From: Sphingomonas koreensis
Lineage (GTDB): Bacteria > Pseudomonadota > Alphaproteobacteria > Sphingomonadales > Sphingomonadaceae
Assembly: GCF_002797435.1 (NCBI RefSeq)
Contig: NZ_PGEN01000001.1
Span: 1,796,501-1,860,500 of the forward strand
DNA: 64,000 nt
Direction: 5' to 3'
Shown here: positions 28,983 to 38,025 of the stretch, piece after piece
Layout of the letters: each line of letters begins with the position of its first letter
Numbering within the stretch: the first letter of the stretch is position 1
Notes under the pieces: generated by a model
Database searches by the model: none
What the model saw: only the letters and a program-made list of their open reading frames with translations
What the model was told of the DNA's origin: nothing
Made by a program: the position numbers and the translations under genes

Positions 28983-29800
28983 GGTCGGGACGCATTGGTC
29001 ATAGCCAGAAGATGACGGTGGCGGCGAGCGGGATGGCGGAGAAGAAGGCGGTTGGCATCGATCGTAGCGGGTGGCGATCCGGCGCCAGTCCTTCAGACGG
29101 CCGAACATGATCTCGATGCGGCTTCGACGCCTGTAACGGCGTTTGTCGTATTTGATCGGCTCATTGCGGGATTTCCGGCCTGGGATGCAAGGGCCTGATC
29201 CCCTTTCCTCAGGGCGTCCCTGAACCAGTCGGCATCATAGCCCCGGTCGGCGAGCAGCCATTGCGCTTTGGGCAATTCATCGAGCAGTGCCGCTGCGCCG
29301 ATGTAATCGCTGATCTGACCGGCGGTCATGAAGAAGCTTAGCGGACGGCCGTTGGCATCGGTGACGGCATGAAGCTTGGTGTTCATGCCGCCTTTGGTGC
29401 GACCGACCAGCCCTCCGAGATCCCCTTTTTACCGCCAGACTCGAAGCGGTGCGGTACGCCTTCAAATAGGTCGCGTCGATCATCCCCGTCTTGCGCTCAG
29501 CCCCCGCGGTCGACAGCCCTTCCATTATCCGGGCGAAGACGCCCATCTCGCCCCACCGCTTCCAGCGATTGTAGAGCGTCTTGTGCGGCCCATAGTCCTT
29601 CGGTGCATCCCGCCAGCGCAGCCCGTTGCGATTGACGAAGATGATCCCGCTCAGCACCCGACGATCGTCAACCCGCGGCTTGCCGTGGCTCTTTGGAAAA
29701 TACGGCTCCAGCCGCGCCATCGGCTCCTCCGTCAGCCAATACAGGTCACTCCACCCCAGTCTCCTCACAGAGCCTGAATCAAATCGCGCCTCTCACATCA
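28983..29800 (-). mobile_element. IS5-family insertion sequence (IS427-like), decayed
   Basis: About 0.8 kb with a single leftward transposase gene broken into several frames. Boundaries are estimated: on the left where the outer-membrane gene ends, on the right shortly beyond the transposase start. I could not identify convincing terminal inverted repeats by eye. Confidence 0.75.
28999..29768 (-). pseudogene. IS5-family transposase, multiple frameshifts
   Basis: Frame 1 (29768 leftward) encodes DLYWLTEEPMARLEPYFPKS through GMIDATYLKAYRTASSLAV. Frame 2 encodes NTKLHAVTDANGRPLSFFMT and LADRGYDADWFRDAL. Further left MFGRLKDWRRIATRYDR is in yet another frame, and the usual ending (AATVIFWL) needs one more shift. 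IS427-type elements use one programmed frameshift; three breaks indicate decay. Confidence 0.85.
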
Positions 29801-30008
29801 AATAGGGCCTGTCGCTAGGACCGTCCGCTTCGCTCAGACGGTAAATGCACTATGCGACAGATCACCCCGCGCACGCATAGCATTATGACTTTTGGGACTT
29901 TCCGAGCTCCGGCCGCCGATTTCCCTTGCCCCGCCCCTGTCCCATTTTAGGATGATCCGGGGCGAATCAGGGGATTCGTTTGTTGACTTGCGTCATCGGG
30001 GGACAAGC
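29801..30008. other. Intergenic region upstream of fliQ
   Basis: About 200 bases between the IS5 element and the flagellar genes. TTGACTTGCG (about 29983) could be part of a promoter. Nothing else is recognisable. Confidence 0.4.
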
Positions 30009-30278
30009 GTGGAAGCGGACCGCGCGCTTAATCTGCTCAACGACATGTTGTGGAACTGTATGGTCGTCGGCGGGCCGATCCTGATCGCGACCCTGCTGAT
30101 CGGGCTAGCCGTCAGCGTGGTCCAGGTCGCGACCCAGCTTCAGGAAGTGACGCTGAGCTATGTGCCCAAGCTGCTCACCGCCGCGCTGCTGCTGATCCTG
30201 CTCGGGCCGTGGATGATCTCGCGCGTCACCGACTTCGCCCGCGCGCTCTACCTGTCCATCCCCTCGCTCGCCGTCTGA
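30009..30278 (+). CDS. fliQ: Flagellar export apparatus protein FliQ
   Basis: 89-residue two-helix membrane protein of the flagellar type III export gate. Helices are MVVGGPILIATLLIGLAVSV and LTAALLLILLGPWMI, with the family motif QVATQLQEVTLSYVPKL. The start is GTG 30009, giving exactly the family length; a longer frame to 29892 has no similarity. It precedes fliR by 9 bases. Confidence 0.93.
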   Translation: MEADRALNLLNDMLWNCMVVGGPILIATLLIGLAVSVVQVATQLQEVTLSYVPKLLTAALLLILLGPWMISRVTDFARALYLSIPSLAV

Positions 30279-30287
30279 ACCGGCGTC

Positions 30288-31046
30288 ATGGGGGATTTCG
30301 CCGATCAGATCGTCGCCACGCTGCTCGTCAGCCTGCGCATAGCCCCTACCCTCGCCTTCGCCCAGCCCTTCACCCTGCTGCGCGTCCCGGCCAGCATCCG
30401 CCTGATGCTTTCGATCAGCCTCGCCGCATGGCTGGTCGCCGGCAATCCCGCCGCGACCTGGCAGTCGGACTTCTGGAACGCAGGCCTGCCGGTGGTAGTC
30501 GCGAACGAGCTGCTGCTCGGCATCTCCCTGGCGCTGGCGCTTCAGCTCGCCTTCGCCGCGCTGCTCGTGGCCGGCCGGACGATCGACATCCAGGCCGGCT
30601 TCGGGCTCGCCGTGCTGGTCGACCCCACCACGCGGGCGTCGATGCCGCTGGTCGGCACCGTCTTCGCCTATCTCGGTGCGGCAATCTTCTTCGCGATCGG
30701 TGGACCGGCCGATCTGCTGGCGATCTGGGCCGCGTCGGTCGATCGCGTACCGCTGGGCGCTGCGGCGACCGCAGGGGCCGATCCGGGTGTGCTGATCGAT
30801 TATATGGGGGCGGTGTTCCTGCTCGCGATCGGCCTTTCCGGACTGGTGCTGCTGGTGCTGTTCCTGCTCGATCTCGCGATCGCCTTCCTGTCGCGGACGA
30901 TGCCACAGATGAACGTGCTGCTGCTCGGTTTCCAGGTGAAGGCGATCGCGACGCTGGCGGTACTCCCGCTCGCCCTGCCGCTTTCGGGCGCTTTGTTCGT
31001 TCGGCTGCTGCGCCTCGCGCTCGAAACGACGCCGCAGGTGCTCTAG
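30288..31046 (+). CDS. fliR: Flagellar export apparatus protein FliR
   Basis: 252-residue polytopic membrane protein with the FliR pattern (LRIAPTLAFAQPFTLLRVPA, AGRTIDIQAGFGLAVLVDPTT, QMNVLLLGFQVKAIATLAVL). Forms the export-gate core with FliP and FliQ. Directly followed by flhB with no gap. Confidence 0.94.
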   Translation: MGDFADQIVATLLVSLRIAPTLAFAQPFTLLRVPASIRLMLSISLAAWLVAGNPAATWQSDFWNAGLPVVVANELLLGISLALALQLAFAALLVAGRTIDIQAGFGLAVLVDPTTRASMPLVGTVFAYLGAAIFFAIGGPADLLAIWAASVDRVPLGAAATAGADPGVLIDYMGAVFLLAIGLSGLVLLVLFLLDLAIAFLSRTMPQMNVLLLGFQVKAIATLAVLPLALPLSGALFVRLLRLALETTPQVL

Positions 31047-32135
31047 ATGGCGGGCGAACAGCAGGATCAGGACCGCAGCGAAGCGCCCACGCCCTACAAG
31101 CTGCGCCGCGCCCGCGAACGCGGCATGGTGGCGCGCAGCGTCGAGCTCGGCTTCCTCGGCAGCCTGATCGCGCTCGCAGCCTTCATCACCGTTGCCGGCG
31201 GCAGCTTCGCAGCGCGCATCGCGGAGATGATGCGGCTCACCTTCGCCGCCGGGATCGACCGCGCGGCGGACCCCGAACAGGCGCGCGAACTGATCGGCAT
31301 GACCTACTGGACGATGCTTCAGCCGCTGCTGCTGCTCGGCGGCACAGTAATGGCGGTGGTGCTCCTGCTCGAGCTCATTCAGTTGCGCGGCTTCATCTTC
31401 AGCACGCATCCGCTCAAGCCCGATTTCACCCGGCTCAACCCCGCACAGGGGCTGAAACGCCTCTTCTCGACGCGGCTGCTCAAGGAGACGCTCAAGACCC
31501 TGCTCAAGGCTGCGGTCTATAGCGCCGCGCTCTGGCTGATCGTCGCCGAGGCGATCGAGCGCTATGCAATCGCCTCGAGCGAGGCCGAACGGCTGGCCGG
31601 GGTTCTGGCAGCGGCAGGAATGCGGCTAGCACTGGTGTTCATAGCAATTGCCATAGGCTTCGCGATCTTCGACCAGATCCTGGTGCGCGGCGAATTCACC
31701 AAGCAGATGCGCATGAGCCATCGCGAGGTAACGCGCGAGCACAAGGAGCGCGAGGGCGATCCGAGAATCCGCCAGAAGCGCAAGCAGCTCCACAAGGAAT
31801 ATGCCAGCCAGAGTCAGGGTGCCGGCAACCTCCCCGGCTCGGACATGCTGATCGTCAATCCAGAGCATTTCGCGGTGGCGCTGCGCTACGATGCCGACGT
31901 GATGACGGCACCGACCGTCTCGGCCAAGGGCCGCAACCGCCTGGCCCTCGCGCTCAAGGCCGAAGCCGCACGGCTCGGTATTCCGGTGCTACGCCGCCCC
32001 GAGCTGGCGCGCGCGCTCTACCGTCACGCAACCTCAGGCCATGAAATCCCGCCCGAGAACTATGAGGCGGTCGCCGAACTCTATATCCAGCTGCGGCGCG
32101 AGGCCGCTTCCCATCCTCAAAGCCCGGGCGAGTGA
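31047..32135 (+). CDS. flhB: Flagellar export switch protein FlhB
   Basis: 362 residues: four N-terminal transmembrane helices and a C-terminal cytoplasmic domain that switches substrate specificity after self-cleavage. The cleavage motif, usually NPTH, reads NPEH here (residues 271-274, in LIVNPEHFAVALRYD). The asparagine, proline and histidine are kept. Its N terminus (QDQDRSEAPTPYKLRRARERG) is canonical. The stop overlaps the flhA start. Confidence 0.94.
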   Translation: MAGEQQDQDRSEAPTPYKLRRARERGMVARSVELGFLGSLIALAAFITVAGGSFAARIAEMMRLTFAAGIDRAADPEQARELIGMTYWTMLQPLLLLGGTVMAVVLLLELIQLRGFIFSTHPLKPDFTRLNPAQGLKRLFSTRLLKETLKTLLKAAVYSAALWLIVAEAIERYAIASSEAERLAGVLAAAGMRLALVFIAIAIGFAIFDQILVRGEFTKQMRMSHREVTREHKEREGDPRIRQKRKQLHKEYASQSQGAGNLPGSDMLIVNPEHFAVALRYDADVMTAPTVSAKGRNRLALALKAEAARLGIPVLRRPELARALYRHATSGHEIPPENYEAVAELYIQLRREAASHPQSPGE

Positions 32136-34159
32136 TGTTCCAGCGCTTCTACGACAACAACAAGGATCTGGTGCTGGTCGGCGCCACGATCGCGATCCTC
32201 GTGATCCTGTTCGCGCCGATCCCGCCCGCGTTGCTCGATCTAGCGATCATCCTGAATTTCGGCCTCGGCCTCTCGATCATGCTGCTCACCTTCTATGTGG
32301 CGAAGCCGGTCGACTTCTCGACCTTCCCGTCGCTGTTGCTGGTAGCGACGCTCTATCGCCTGTCGCTCAATGTCGCGGCGACGCGCCTGATCCTGACCGG
32401 AGCGGATGCGGGCGAGGTGATCGGATCGATCGGCGAGTTCGCCGTACAGGGCAATTTCGTGATCGGGCTCGTTGTCTTCGCGATCCTGGTCGTGGTGCAA
32501 TATGTTGTGGTGACCAGCGGCGCGCAGCGTGTGTCGGAGGTCGCCGCGCGCTTCACGCTCGATTCGATGCCGGGTCAGCAGATGAGCATCGACGCCGACC
32601 TCAATATGGGCCTGATCGATCAGAAGGAAGCGATACGCCGTCGCGAAGAGCTGGAGAAGGAAGCGAGCTTCTATGGCGCGATGGACGGTGCGTCCAAGTT
32701 CGTGAAGGGCGATGCGATCGCGGGCATCATCATTCTGCTGATCAACATCATTGCCGGGTGGATCGTCGGCGTTACCCAGATGGGCATGGAATGGGGCGAG
32801 GCGCTGCACCGCTTCACCCTGCTGACGATCGGCGACGGCATCGCCACGCAGCTCCCCGCGCTCATCATCTCGATTGCCACCGGCATCATCGTCACCCGCT
32901 CGGCCGCCGACAACAAGCTCAGCACCGAGGTGTTCCGCCAGCTCTCGTCCGAGCCGCGTATTCCGCTGATCGTCGCAGCGGTGCTGCTCGCTTTGCTGCT
33001 GCTGCCCGGCATGCCGAAATGGCCGATCGCGCTTATCGCGCTGGTTGCGTTCGGGGTCTGGTGGCGCGGACGCCGGCGCCGGGGGGCAGGTGTGGCTGCT
33101 GACGATACAGCGCTGGCGGACAATGCTGCGAGCTTGCCAGTGATCGCTCCTCTTGAAATCCGGCTGGGCGCGGCCTTGCGCGAAGCGTGGCGCGAGCAGG
33201 AGCCGCTGATCCTCGAACGGATCGCCGGCGTGCGGCGCGGCCACGAGCAGGAGTTCGGCATGCCGCTTCCGGCGGTCCAGCTGCTCGAAGGCGATGGCCT
33301 GGGCAGCGACGAGTATGAGGTGCGCCTGTTCGGGTCACGCTATGGTGCCGCCGAGATCCATCCCGATCGCGTGCTCGCCATCATCAGCCAGGAAAGCCGT
33401 GACGGCCTTGACGGCATCAAGGCACAGGATCCCGCGTTCGGACTTCCGGCAACCTGGATCACGGCCGCTGACGCGGAAGCAGCACGCGCAGGCGGCCATA
33501 CGATCGTCGATCCCGTTACCGTGCTGATGACGCATTTCACCGACATCGTCCGGACCGAGGCGAGCACGCTGGTGACGCGTCCCGCGGTCGCCGCGCTGCT
33601 CGATGGCGTCCGTTCCCGCCAGCCGGGGATGGTCGAGGAGCTGCTTCCCAACACGCTCACCATTTCCGATGTACAGCGGGTTCTTCAGAACCTTGTCGGC
33701 GAAGGCATTTCGATCGCGAACATCGACCTGATTGTCGAGCATCTCGTCGACCTGGCGCGGACGCAGAAGGACCCGGCCGAGCTGACCGAGCTGATCCGCC
33801 AGCGCATGAGCTACGCGATCTGCAACCAGCTGCGCGGGCGGCACAACGATCTTGCGGTGCTGAGCCTCGATCCGCGCGTCGAGAACCAGATCGCGACCAG
33901 CATCAACGCAAATGGCGGCCGCGCCGGCATCGCGGTCGAGCCCAAGCTTGCCGAGCAGATCATTCGCAAGCTCGCGCCGCTTTCGGAAGAGATGTTCCGT
34001 CAGGGCCGCACGCCCGTGCTGCTGTGCGGCGGCGAATCGCGACGCCACTTGCGATCGCTGACCCGTCGCAGCATCCCCAAGTTATCGATCCTCTCGGTCA
34101 GCGAAATTCCGATGCGAATCAACCTCAAGTCATTCGACGTCGTCCGTCTGGAAGGATAA
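32135..34159 (+). CDS. flhA: Flagellar export apparatus protein FlhA
   Basis: 674 residues: about eight transmembrane helices, the conserved FHIPEP-type loop region (ATLYRLSLNVAATRLIL, FVKGDAIAGIIILLIN), then the large cytoplasmic domain ending with RRSIPKLSILSVSEIPMRI. ATG 32135 overlaps the flhB stop; an upstream GTG at 32132 is less likely. Forms the nonameric export ring with FlhB, FliP, FliQ and FliR. Confidence 0.95.
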   Translation: MFQRFYDNNKDLVLVGATIAILVILFAPIPPALLDLAIILNFGLGLSIMLLTFYVAKPVDFSTFPSLLLVATLYRLSLNVAATRLILTGADAGEVIGSIGEFAVQGNFVIGLVVFAILVVVQYVVVTSGAQRVSEVAARFTLDSMPGQQMSIDADLNMGLIDQKEAIRRREELEKEASFYGAMDGASKFVKGDAIAGIIILLINIIAGWIVGVTQMGMEWGEALHRFTLLTIGDGIATQLPALIISIATGIIVTRSAADNKLSTEVFRQLSSEPRIPLIVAAVLLALLLLPGMPKWPIALIALVAFGVWWRGRRRRGAGVAADDTALADNAASLPVIAPLEIRLGAALREAWREQEPLILERIAGVRRGHEQEFGMPLPAVQLLEGDGLGSDEYEVRLFGSRYGAAEIHPDRVLAIISQESRDGLDGIKAQDPAFGLPATWITAADAEAARAGGHTIVDPVTVLMTHFTDIVRTEASTLVTRPAVAALLDGVRSRQPGMVEELLPNTLTISDVQRVLQNLVGEGISIANIDLIVEHLVDLARTQKDPAELTELIRQRMSYAICNQLRGRHNDLAVLSLDPRVENQIATSINANGGRAGIAVEPKLAEQIIRKLAPLSEEMFRQGRTPVLLCGGESRRHLRSLTRRSIPKLSILSVSEIPMRINLKSFDVVRLEG

Positions 34160-34162
34160 CCC

Positions 34163-35284
34163 ATGCAAGCAACCGACGGACTTTCAATGAGCCCCTTCGA
34201 TCGACTGAACTCATTCCTCAAGCAGGATCCGCAGAACGCGAACCTCGCCGCCGATACGGTCGAGGCGGCCATCGCCGAAGAGAGGCTGGATGAAGCGCAG
34301 GCGCTGCTGGCGCACGGTCCGATCGACGCGCCGCGTGCCGCCTATCTCAATGGGTTGGTCGCGATGGGCCGGCAGGACTGGGCCGGCGCCGCAGCGCTGT
34401 ATCAGGGCATGTTCGATACGGGCGAGACGGCGCCGGCGATCCGCTTCAATCTTGCCTGGTCTCTTGCCATGGAAAAGCACGCCGAGCAGGCTCTGGCCGT
34501 TCTCGACGAAGCGACCGCGCAGGCGCTGCCCCAGGCGGCCGAACTGGAGATCCGCTTGCGGCATGAACTCGGCGAGTTCGACCGTGCCGAAGAGCGCGCA
34601 CATGCGCTGCTGTCGCTTCATCCGGATCATCGCGGCCTCAATGCCGCAGTGGCGACGCTGGCGATCGACGTCGAGGACACCGCGCTCGCCGCGCGCTGCG
34701 CGTCAAAGGCGGGGGACCATCCGGAGGCGCTCACCACGCTCGGGACCCTTGCATTGGAAAGCGAGGACAGCGCCACCGCGCGCGCGCTGTTCGCGCAAGC
34801 GCTTGAACGCGACCCCCAATCGCCTCGCGCCCTGATCGGCCATGGCCTCTCGCGCCTGATCGACGCCGATCATGGGGGCGCCGCCGCCGAACTCGATCGG
34901 GGGGCCGCGCTGTTCGGAACGCATCTCGGCTCATGGATCGCAGCCGGCTGGGCGCATTTCACCGCCGGCGACACCGCAATGGCCCGATCGCGGTTCGAGC
35001 ATGCGCTTGGCCTGGATGACAGCTTTGCGGAATCGCACGGCTCCCTCGCCGCGCTCGACGTGCTTGAAGGCGATCTCGACGGCGCACGCCGGCGCATCGT
35101 AATCGCCAGGCGCCTCGACCGCGCCAGTTTTTCGGCAGCGCTTGCCGAGATGCTGCTGGCCGCAGGGTCCGGCGATACCGAAAGGTCGCGGCATATCTTC
35201 GAAACCGCGCTGGCAACTCCGCTCGATGCAAGCGGCCGCACCCTAGCCCAGTCGTTCGCCCGGCTCGGGGCGCGACTGGGCTAG
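34163..35284 (+). CDS. Tetratricopeptide-repeat protein
   Basis: 373 residues made of successive helical hairpins of TPR type (DWAGAAALYQGMFDTGETAP, ATARALFAQALERDPQSPRAL, TAMARSRFEHALGLDDSFAE). No signal peptide. It starts 4 bases after flhA and is surely co-transcribed, so it likely scaffolds or modulates flagellar assembly or glycosylation; no enzymatic domain is visible. Its 3' end overlaps the convergent next gene by 4 bases. Confidence 0.88.
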   Translation: MQATDGLSMSPFDRLNSFLKQDPQNANLAADTVEAAIAEERLDEAQALLAHGPIDAPRAAYLNGLVAMGRQDWAGAAALYQGMFDTGETAPAIRFNLAWSLAMEKHAEQALAVLDEATAQALPQAAELEIRLRHELGEFDRAEERAHALLSLHPDHRGLNAAVATLAIDVEDTALAARCASKAGDHPEALTTLGTLALESEDSATARALFAQALERDPQSPRALIGHGLSRLIDADHGGAAAELDRGAALFGTHLGSWIAAGWAHFTAGDTAMARSRFEHALGLDDSFAESHGSLAALDVLEGDLDGARRRIVIARRLDRASFSAALAEMLLAAGSGDTERSRHIFETALATPLDASGRTLAQSFARLGARLG

Positions 35285-35628
35285 CCCCCTTCGCCCAACT
35301 GCCGGACCGCGCGATCGATCAGTTCGCCCCCTTCGGGAATGTCGCGCACCGTCGCCAGCACGCGATCCACCAGGGAAGCAAAAGCCGGGTCAGTCCCGGC
35401 CTTCTCGCCAAACTCCTCCAGCAGGAGTGTTCGCACGATCAAGCGACGGCGCTCCTCGGGGTCGATCGCGTCCAGCGATGCGAGCGTACGCGCGCGGTCA
35501 AGCGGTCGCGACTCAGCACCATTTGCCTCCGTCTGAGAGCGACGGGCGCGTACGCGCGCCTCACCGGCGCGCTGCAATTGCTCGCGCAGGAGAAGCAGAA
35601 TCTGATCGACATTACCGATACGGGTCAC
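35281..35628 (-). CDS. Hypothetical protein in the flagellar cluster
   Basis: 115 residues, not recognised. Charged and helical, starting MTRIGNVDQILLLLREQLQR, with no membrane segment. Its place at the end of the leftward flagellar run, 9 bases after a small TPR gene, suggests a cluster-specific chaperone or regulator. A FlgM- or FlgN-like role is possible but no signature is visible. Confidence 0.65.
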   Translation of the reverse strand: MTRIGNVDQILLLLREQLQRAGEARVRARRSQTEANGAESRPLDRARTLASLDAIDPEERRRLIVRTLLLEEFGEKAGTDPAFASLVDRVLATVRDIPEGGELIDRAVRQLGEGG

Positions 35629-35637
35629 CGCTCGCTC

Positions 35638-36195
35638 CTAGTGCATCGTCCCGCGCGAGGCGAACTGGTCGAGCAGCAGGGAGGTCGCCGAAGCTTCGTC
35701 CGTCGTTTCCTCCGCACCAAGCTGCTTGCGGCATTCGGCAATGATCAGCTGCATATCGCCGTTTAGCGGGAGGTTTTCCGCATTTGCAACGACACCGGCT
35801 TCAAGGTTCGCAATCGCTGCCTCGAAGCGGTCTTCGATGAGATTTCGCAATCCACCGGCGAACAGGATGAGATAATGATCGGGCGGGAGCTGTGCATCCA
35901 GCGGCTCCCAGGTGCGCAGCGCACGCGCCGGCTCCCCCGAGGTCAGCTCGAAGAAACCGAGCTGGAAGCGTGCAAGCGCATAGTCTGGCGCAAGAATCAC
36001 GGCCTCGCTCAGGGCCGCGTGCGCCTCAATCGCACGGCCGGCCCCGATCAGCAGCGACCCCCGAAGAAAATGCAGCCGGGCATCGGCGGGATAGCGCAGC
36101 ACCAGCGCCTCGAGCTGAGCGAACGCATCGTCCGCCCCTTCTGCCAAAGCAAGCATCAGCGTTTCCATTTCGGCATCGGAGCAATTTCCGGTCAT
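35638..36195 (-). CDS. Small TPR-like protein in the flagellar cluster
   Basis: 185 residues with TPR-like pairs (ADARLHFLRGSLLIGAGRAI, DYALARFQLGFFELTSGEPA). Soluble, no signal peptide. The start overlaps the stop of the sigma-factor gene (ATGA), so translation is coupled. I infer a flagellar accessory role only from position. Confidence 0.8.
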   Translation of the reverse strand: MTGNCSDAEMETLMLALAEGADDAFAQLEALVLRYPADARLHFLRGSLLIGAGRAIEAHAALSEAVILAPDYALARFQLGFFELTSGEPARALRTWEPLDAQLPPDHYLILFAGGLRNLIEDRFEAAIANLEAGVVANAENLPLNGDMQLIIAECRKQLGAEETTDEASATSLLLDQFASRGTMH

Positions 36196-36929
36196 GTCGT
36201 ATTCCTCATGCGTTGCTTGAGCCTGGCCAATGCGGCCCCGTGAAGCTGGGAAACCCGGCCCTTGGACAGGTGAAGCAGCTCGGCAATATGCGTGAAGCTA
36301 ACACCGTCCTCATAGTGGAGGCGAATGATCATCGCCTCGCGATGCGGCAATCGGGCGATCGCCTCGCGAAGTACCGCCTGAAACTCACGCATCGCGAGCG
36401 ATTCATAGGCGCTCGGGCGAAAATCCGCGCCGCCATCGGGGGCGACCAGCCCCGTCTCCTCAAGGATCAGCCCGATCGCAAGCCCCGAAACGAGCGCAGA
36501 CAGGGCACGCAGCGCGTCCGACTCGGCGGCGGCCTCGCTACCGAGCAGCTGAAGCCGTTCGCGCCGGGCCCGGCCGTGCTGCCGCGATTGTGCCGCAACG
36601 TCGCTTTGCCGGGCCGTGCCATCAGCGATGCTTCCGGCGATCCTGCGCCTCGCAAAGGCACCGAACGCTACGCCCCGCAGGGGATCGTAGCGGTCGATCG
36701 CCTGTAGCAGTCCTTCATAGGCGAAATGCTCGATGTCACCCGCATCCGCTCCGTTGACTGCCCGGCCGCGGTTCTGCCGCGCAATCGAGCGGGCGAGCGC
36801 ACGATAGCGCATGAAGATCGTCTCACGGCAACCAGGTTCGGCTTCGAAGCGCAGCCGCCGCCAGAGCGAGGCCTCGACCCGAGGCGGCACCTCAACAAGT
36901 GCAAGGCCGGTGGCACGTCGACGCTTCAT
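36192..36929 (-). CDS. fliA: FliA-type (sigma-28 like) sigma factor
   Basis: 245 residues of the sigma-70 family. Region 2 is RYRALARSIARQN then DIEHFAYEGLLQAIDRYDP, and region 4 is AIARLPHREAMIIRLHYEDG followed by TAELLHLSKGRVSQLH-type sequence. The internal RRRIAGSIADGTAR segment matches the FliA-like region 3. ATG 36929 overlaps the fliP stop. Probably drives late flagellar genes; divergent enough that the symbol is a best fit. Confidence 0.82.
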   Translation of the reverse strand: MKRRRATGLALVEVPPRVEASLWRRLRFEAEPGCRETIFMRYRALARSIARQNRGRAVNGADAGDIEHFAYEGLLQAIDRYDPLRGVAFGAFARRRIAGSIADGTARQSDVAAQSRQHGRARRERLQLLGSEAAAESDALRALSALVSGLAIGLILEETGLVAPDGGADFRPSAYESLAMREFQAVLREAIARLPHREAMIIRLHYEDGVSFTHIAELLHLSKGRVSQLHGAALARLKQRMRNTT

Positions 36930-37633
36930 CGGAAACTGCCGAGCACCCCGCGAAGGATCAGGCCCCAACCGTCAATCAGCACGAACATCAGGATCTTGAT
37001 CGGCAGCGCGATCGTGGCCGGCGGCACCATCATCATACCAAGCGCGAGCAGAATGCTGGCTACCACAAGATCGATCAGAAGAAACGGAAGGAGGATCACG
37101 AAGCCGATCGTGAAGGCAACCCGCAATTCGTTGAGAATGAAAGCCGGCGCAAGCTTGAGAAGCTCGACCTCTTCGGGCCGCGCGGGGAGCGGCGCCTTGG
37201 CAATCGTATAGATCGCCTCGATATCCTCATCACGGGTTTGAGCGAGCATGAAGTCGCGAAGCGGCACACTGCCCCGCTCTATCGCCTGCTCGACCGTGAT
37301 CGAGCCGGCCATCAGCGGCTGCAGCGCCCGGCTGTTGAGCGCGTCCAGCGTCGGGGACATGGTGAAGGCTGTCAGAAACAACGCCAGCGCGACCAGCACC
37401 GGGTTGGGCGGGGTCTCGGGCATGCCGAACGCATGGCGAACCATCGAGAGCACGATGACGATCCGTATGAAGCTGGTCATGCTGACGACGATCGCCGGGA
37501 GCACCGCCAACATGGTGAGGACCAGCATGGTGCGCACCGCATCGGTCCCGATACCGGCGCCCGGCGGGGCGGCCGCAGCGGGAACGGCGACCAGCAGCGT
37601 GCCTGCGAACGCCATTGCTAAGGAGCGCCTCAC
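36926..37633 (-). CDS. fliP: Flagellar export apparatus protein FliP
   Basis: 235 residues with a cleavable signal-like N terminus (SLAMAFAGTLLVAVPAAAA) and four hydrophobic helices. FliP signatures include TSFIRIVIVLSMVRHAFGMP and FILNELRVAFTIGFVILLPF plus LIDLVVASILLALGMMMVPP. GTG 37633 is chosen because it overlaps the fliO stop (GTGA); the frame extends further upstream without similarity. Confidence 0.94.
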   Translation of the reverse strand: MRRSLAMAFAGTLLVAVPAAAAPPGAGIGTDAVRTMLVLTMLAVLPAIVVSMTSFIRIVIVLSMVRHAFGMPETPPNPVLVALALFLTAFTMSPTLDALNSRALQPLMAGSITVEQAIERGSVPLRDFMLAQTRDEDIEAIYTIAKAPLPARPEEVELLKLAPAFILNELRVAFTIGFVILLPFLLIDLVVASILLALGMMMVPPATIALPIKILMFVLIDGWGLILRGVLGSFR

Positions 37634-38025
37634 GCGTCGGTCTTTCGAACCGCGGGCTGCTCGCGCAGCAGCTGTTGCTGTTGCGCTGAGCAAAGGATGA
37701 CATATTCGACATCGTCGCATCGGACGAGGCAAAGGTCCGCATGCGCGCTGATCCTGCGGGCTTCGATCACGCGGATGCGCTGATCGGCGGGGAGGCCCTT
37801 CGCCAGCAGGCCGCGCAATGCACTCGAGTTCACCCGGCCGCCATTGCGCTTGATCACCACGATGACCGATATCGCAATGCCCAGGCACAACAGCAGTGAA
37901 AGTACGATACGGGTCAGCGACAGATCAAGACCGCCACCGCCCCCAAGTCGCGCGGTGCCGGCAAGGGCCTGCCCGGACCAGAGCGCCGACGCCACAAGCA
38001 CCGCGGCGCCATAGCGCGGCTTCAT
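37630..38025 (-). CDS. fliO: FliO-like flagellar assembly protein
   Basis: 131 residues: signal peptide, one transmembrane helix (LSLLLCLGIAISVIVVIKR), and a C-terminal cytoplasmic domain (IRVIEARRISAHADLCLVRC) typical of FliO. ATG 38025 overlaps the fliN stop (ATGA). Helps FliP assemble into the export gate. Confidence 0.78.
   Translation of the reverse strand: MKPRYGAAVLVASALWSGQALAGTARLGGGGGLDLSLTRIVLSLLLCLGIAISVIVVIKRNGGRVNSSALRGLLAKGLPADQRIRVIEARRISAHADLCLVRCDDVEYVILCSAQQQQLLREQPAVRKTDA

Noticed and set aside
30105-31409. 434-residue leftward frame over fliR and flhB
   Set aside because: Antisense to conserved flagellar genes; the product is low-complexity, rich in Gln, Arg and Glu.
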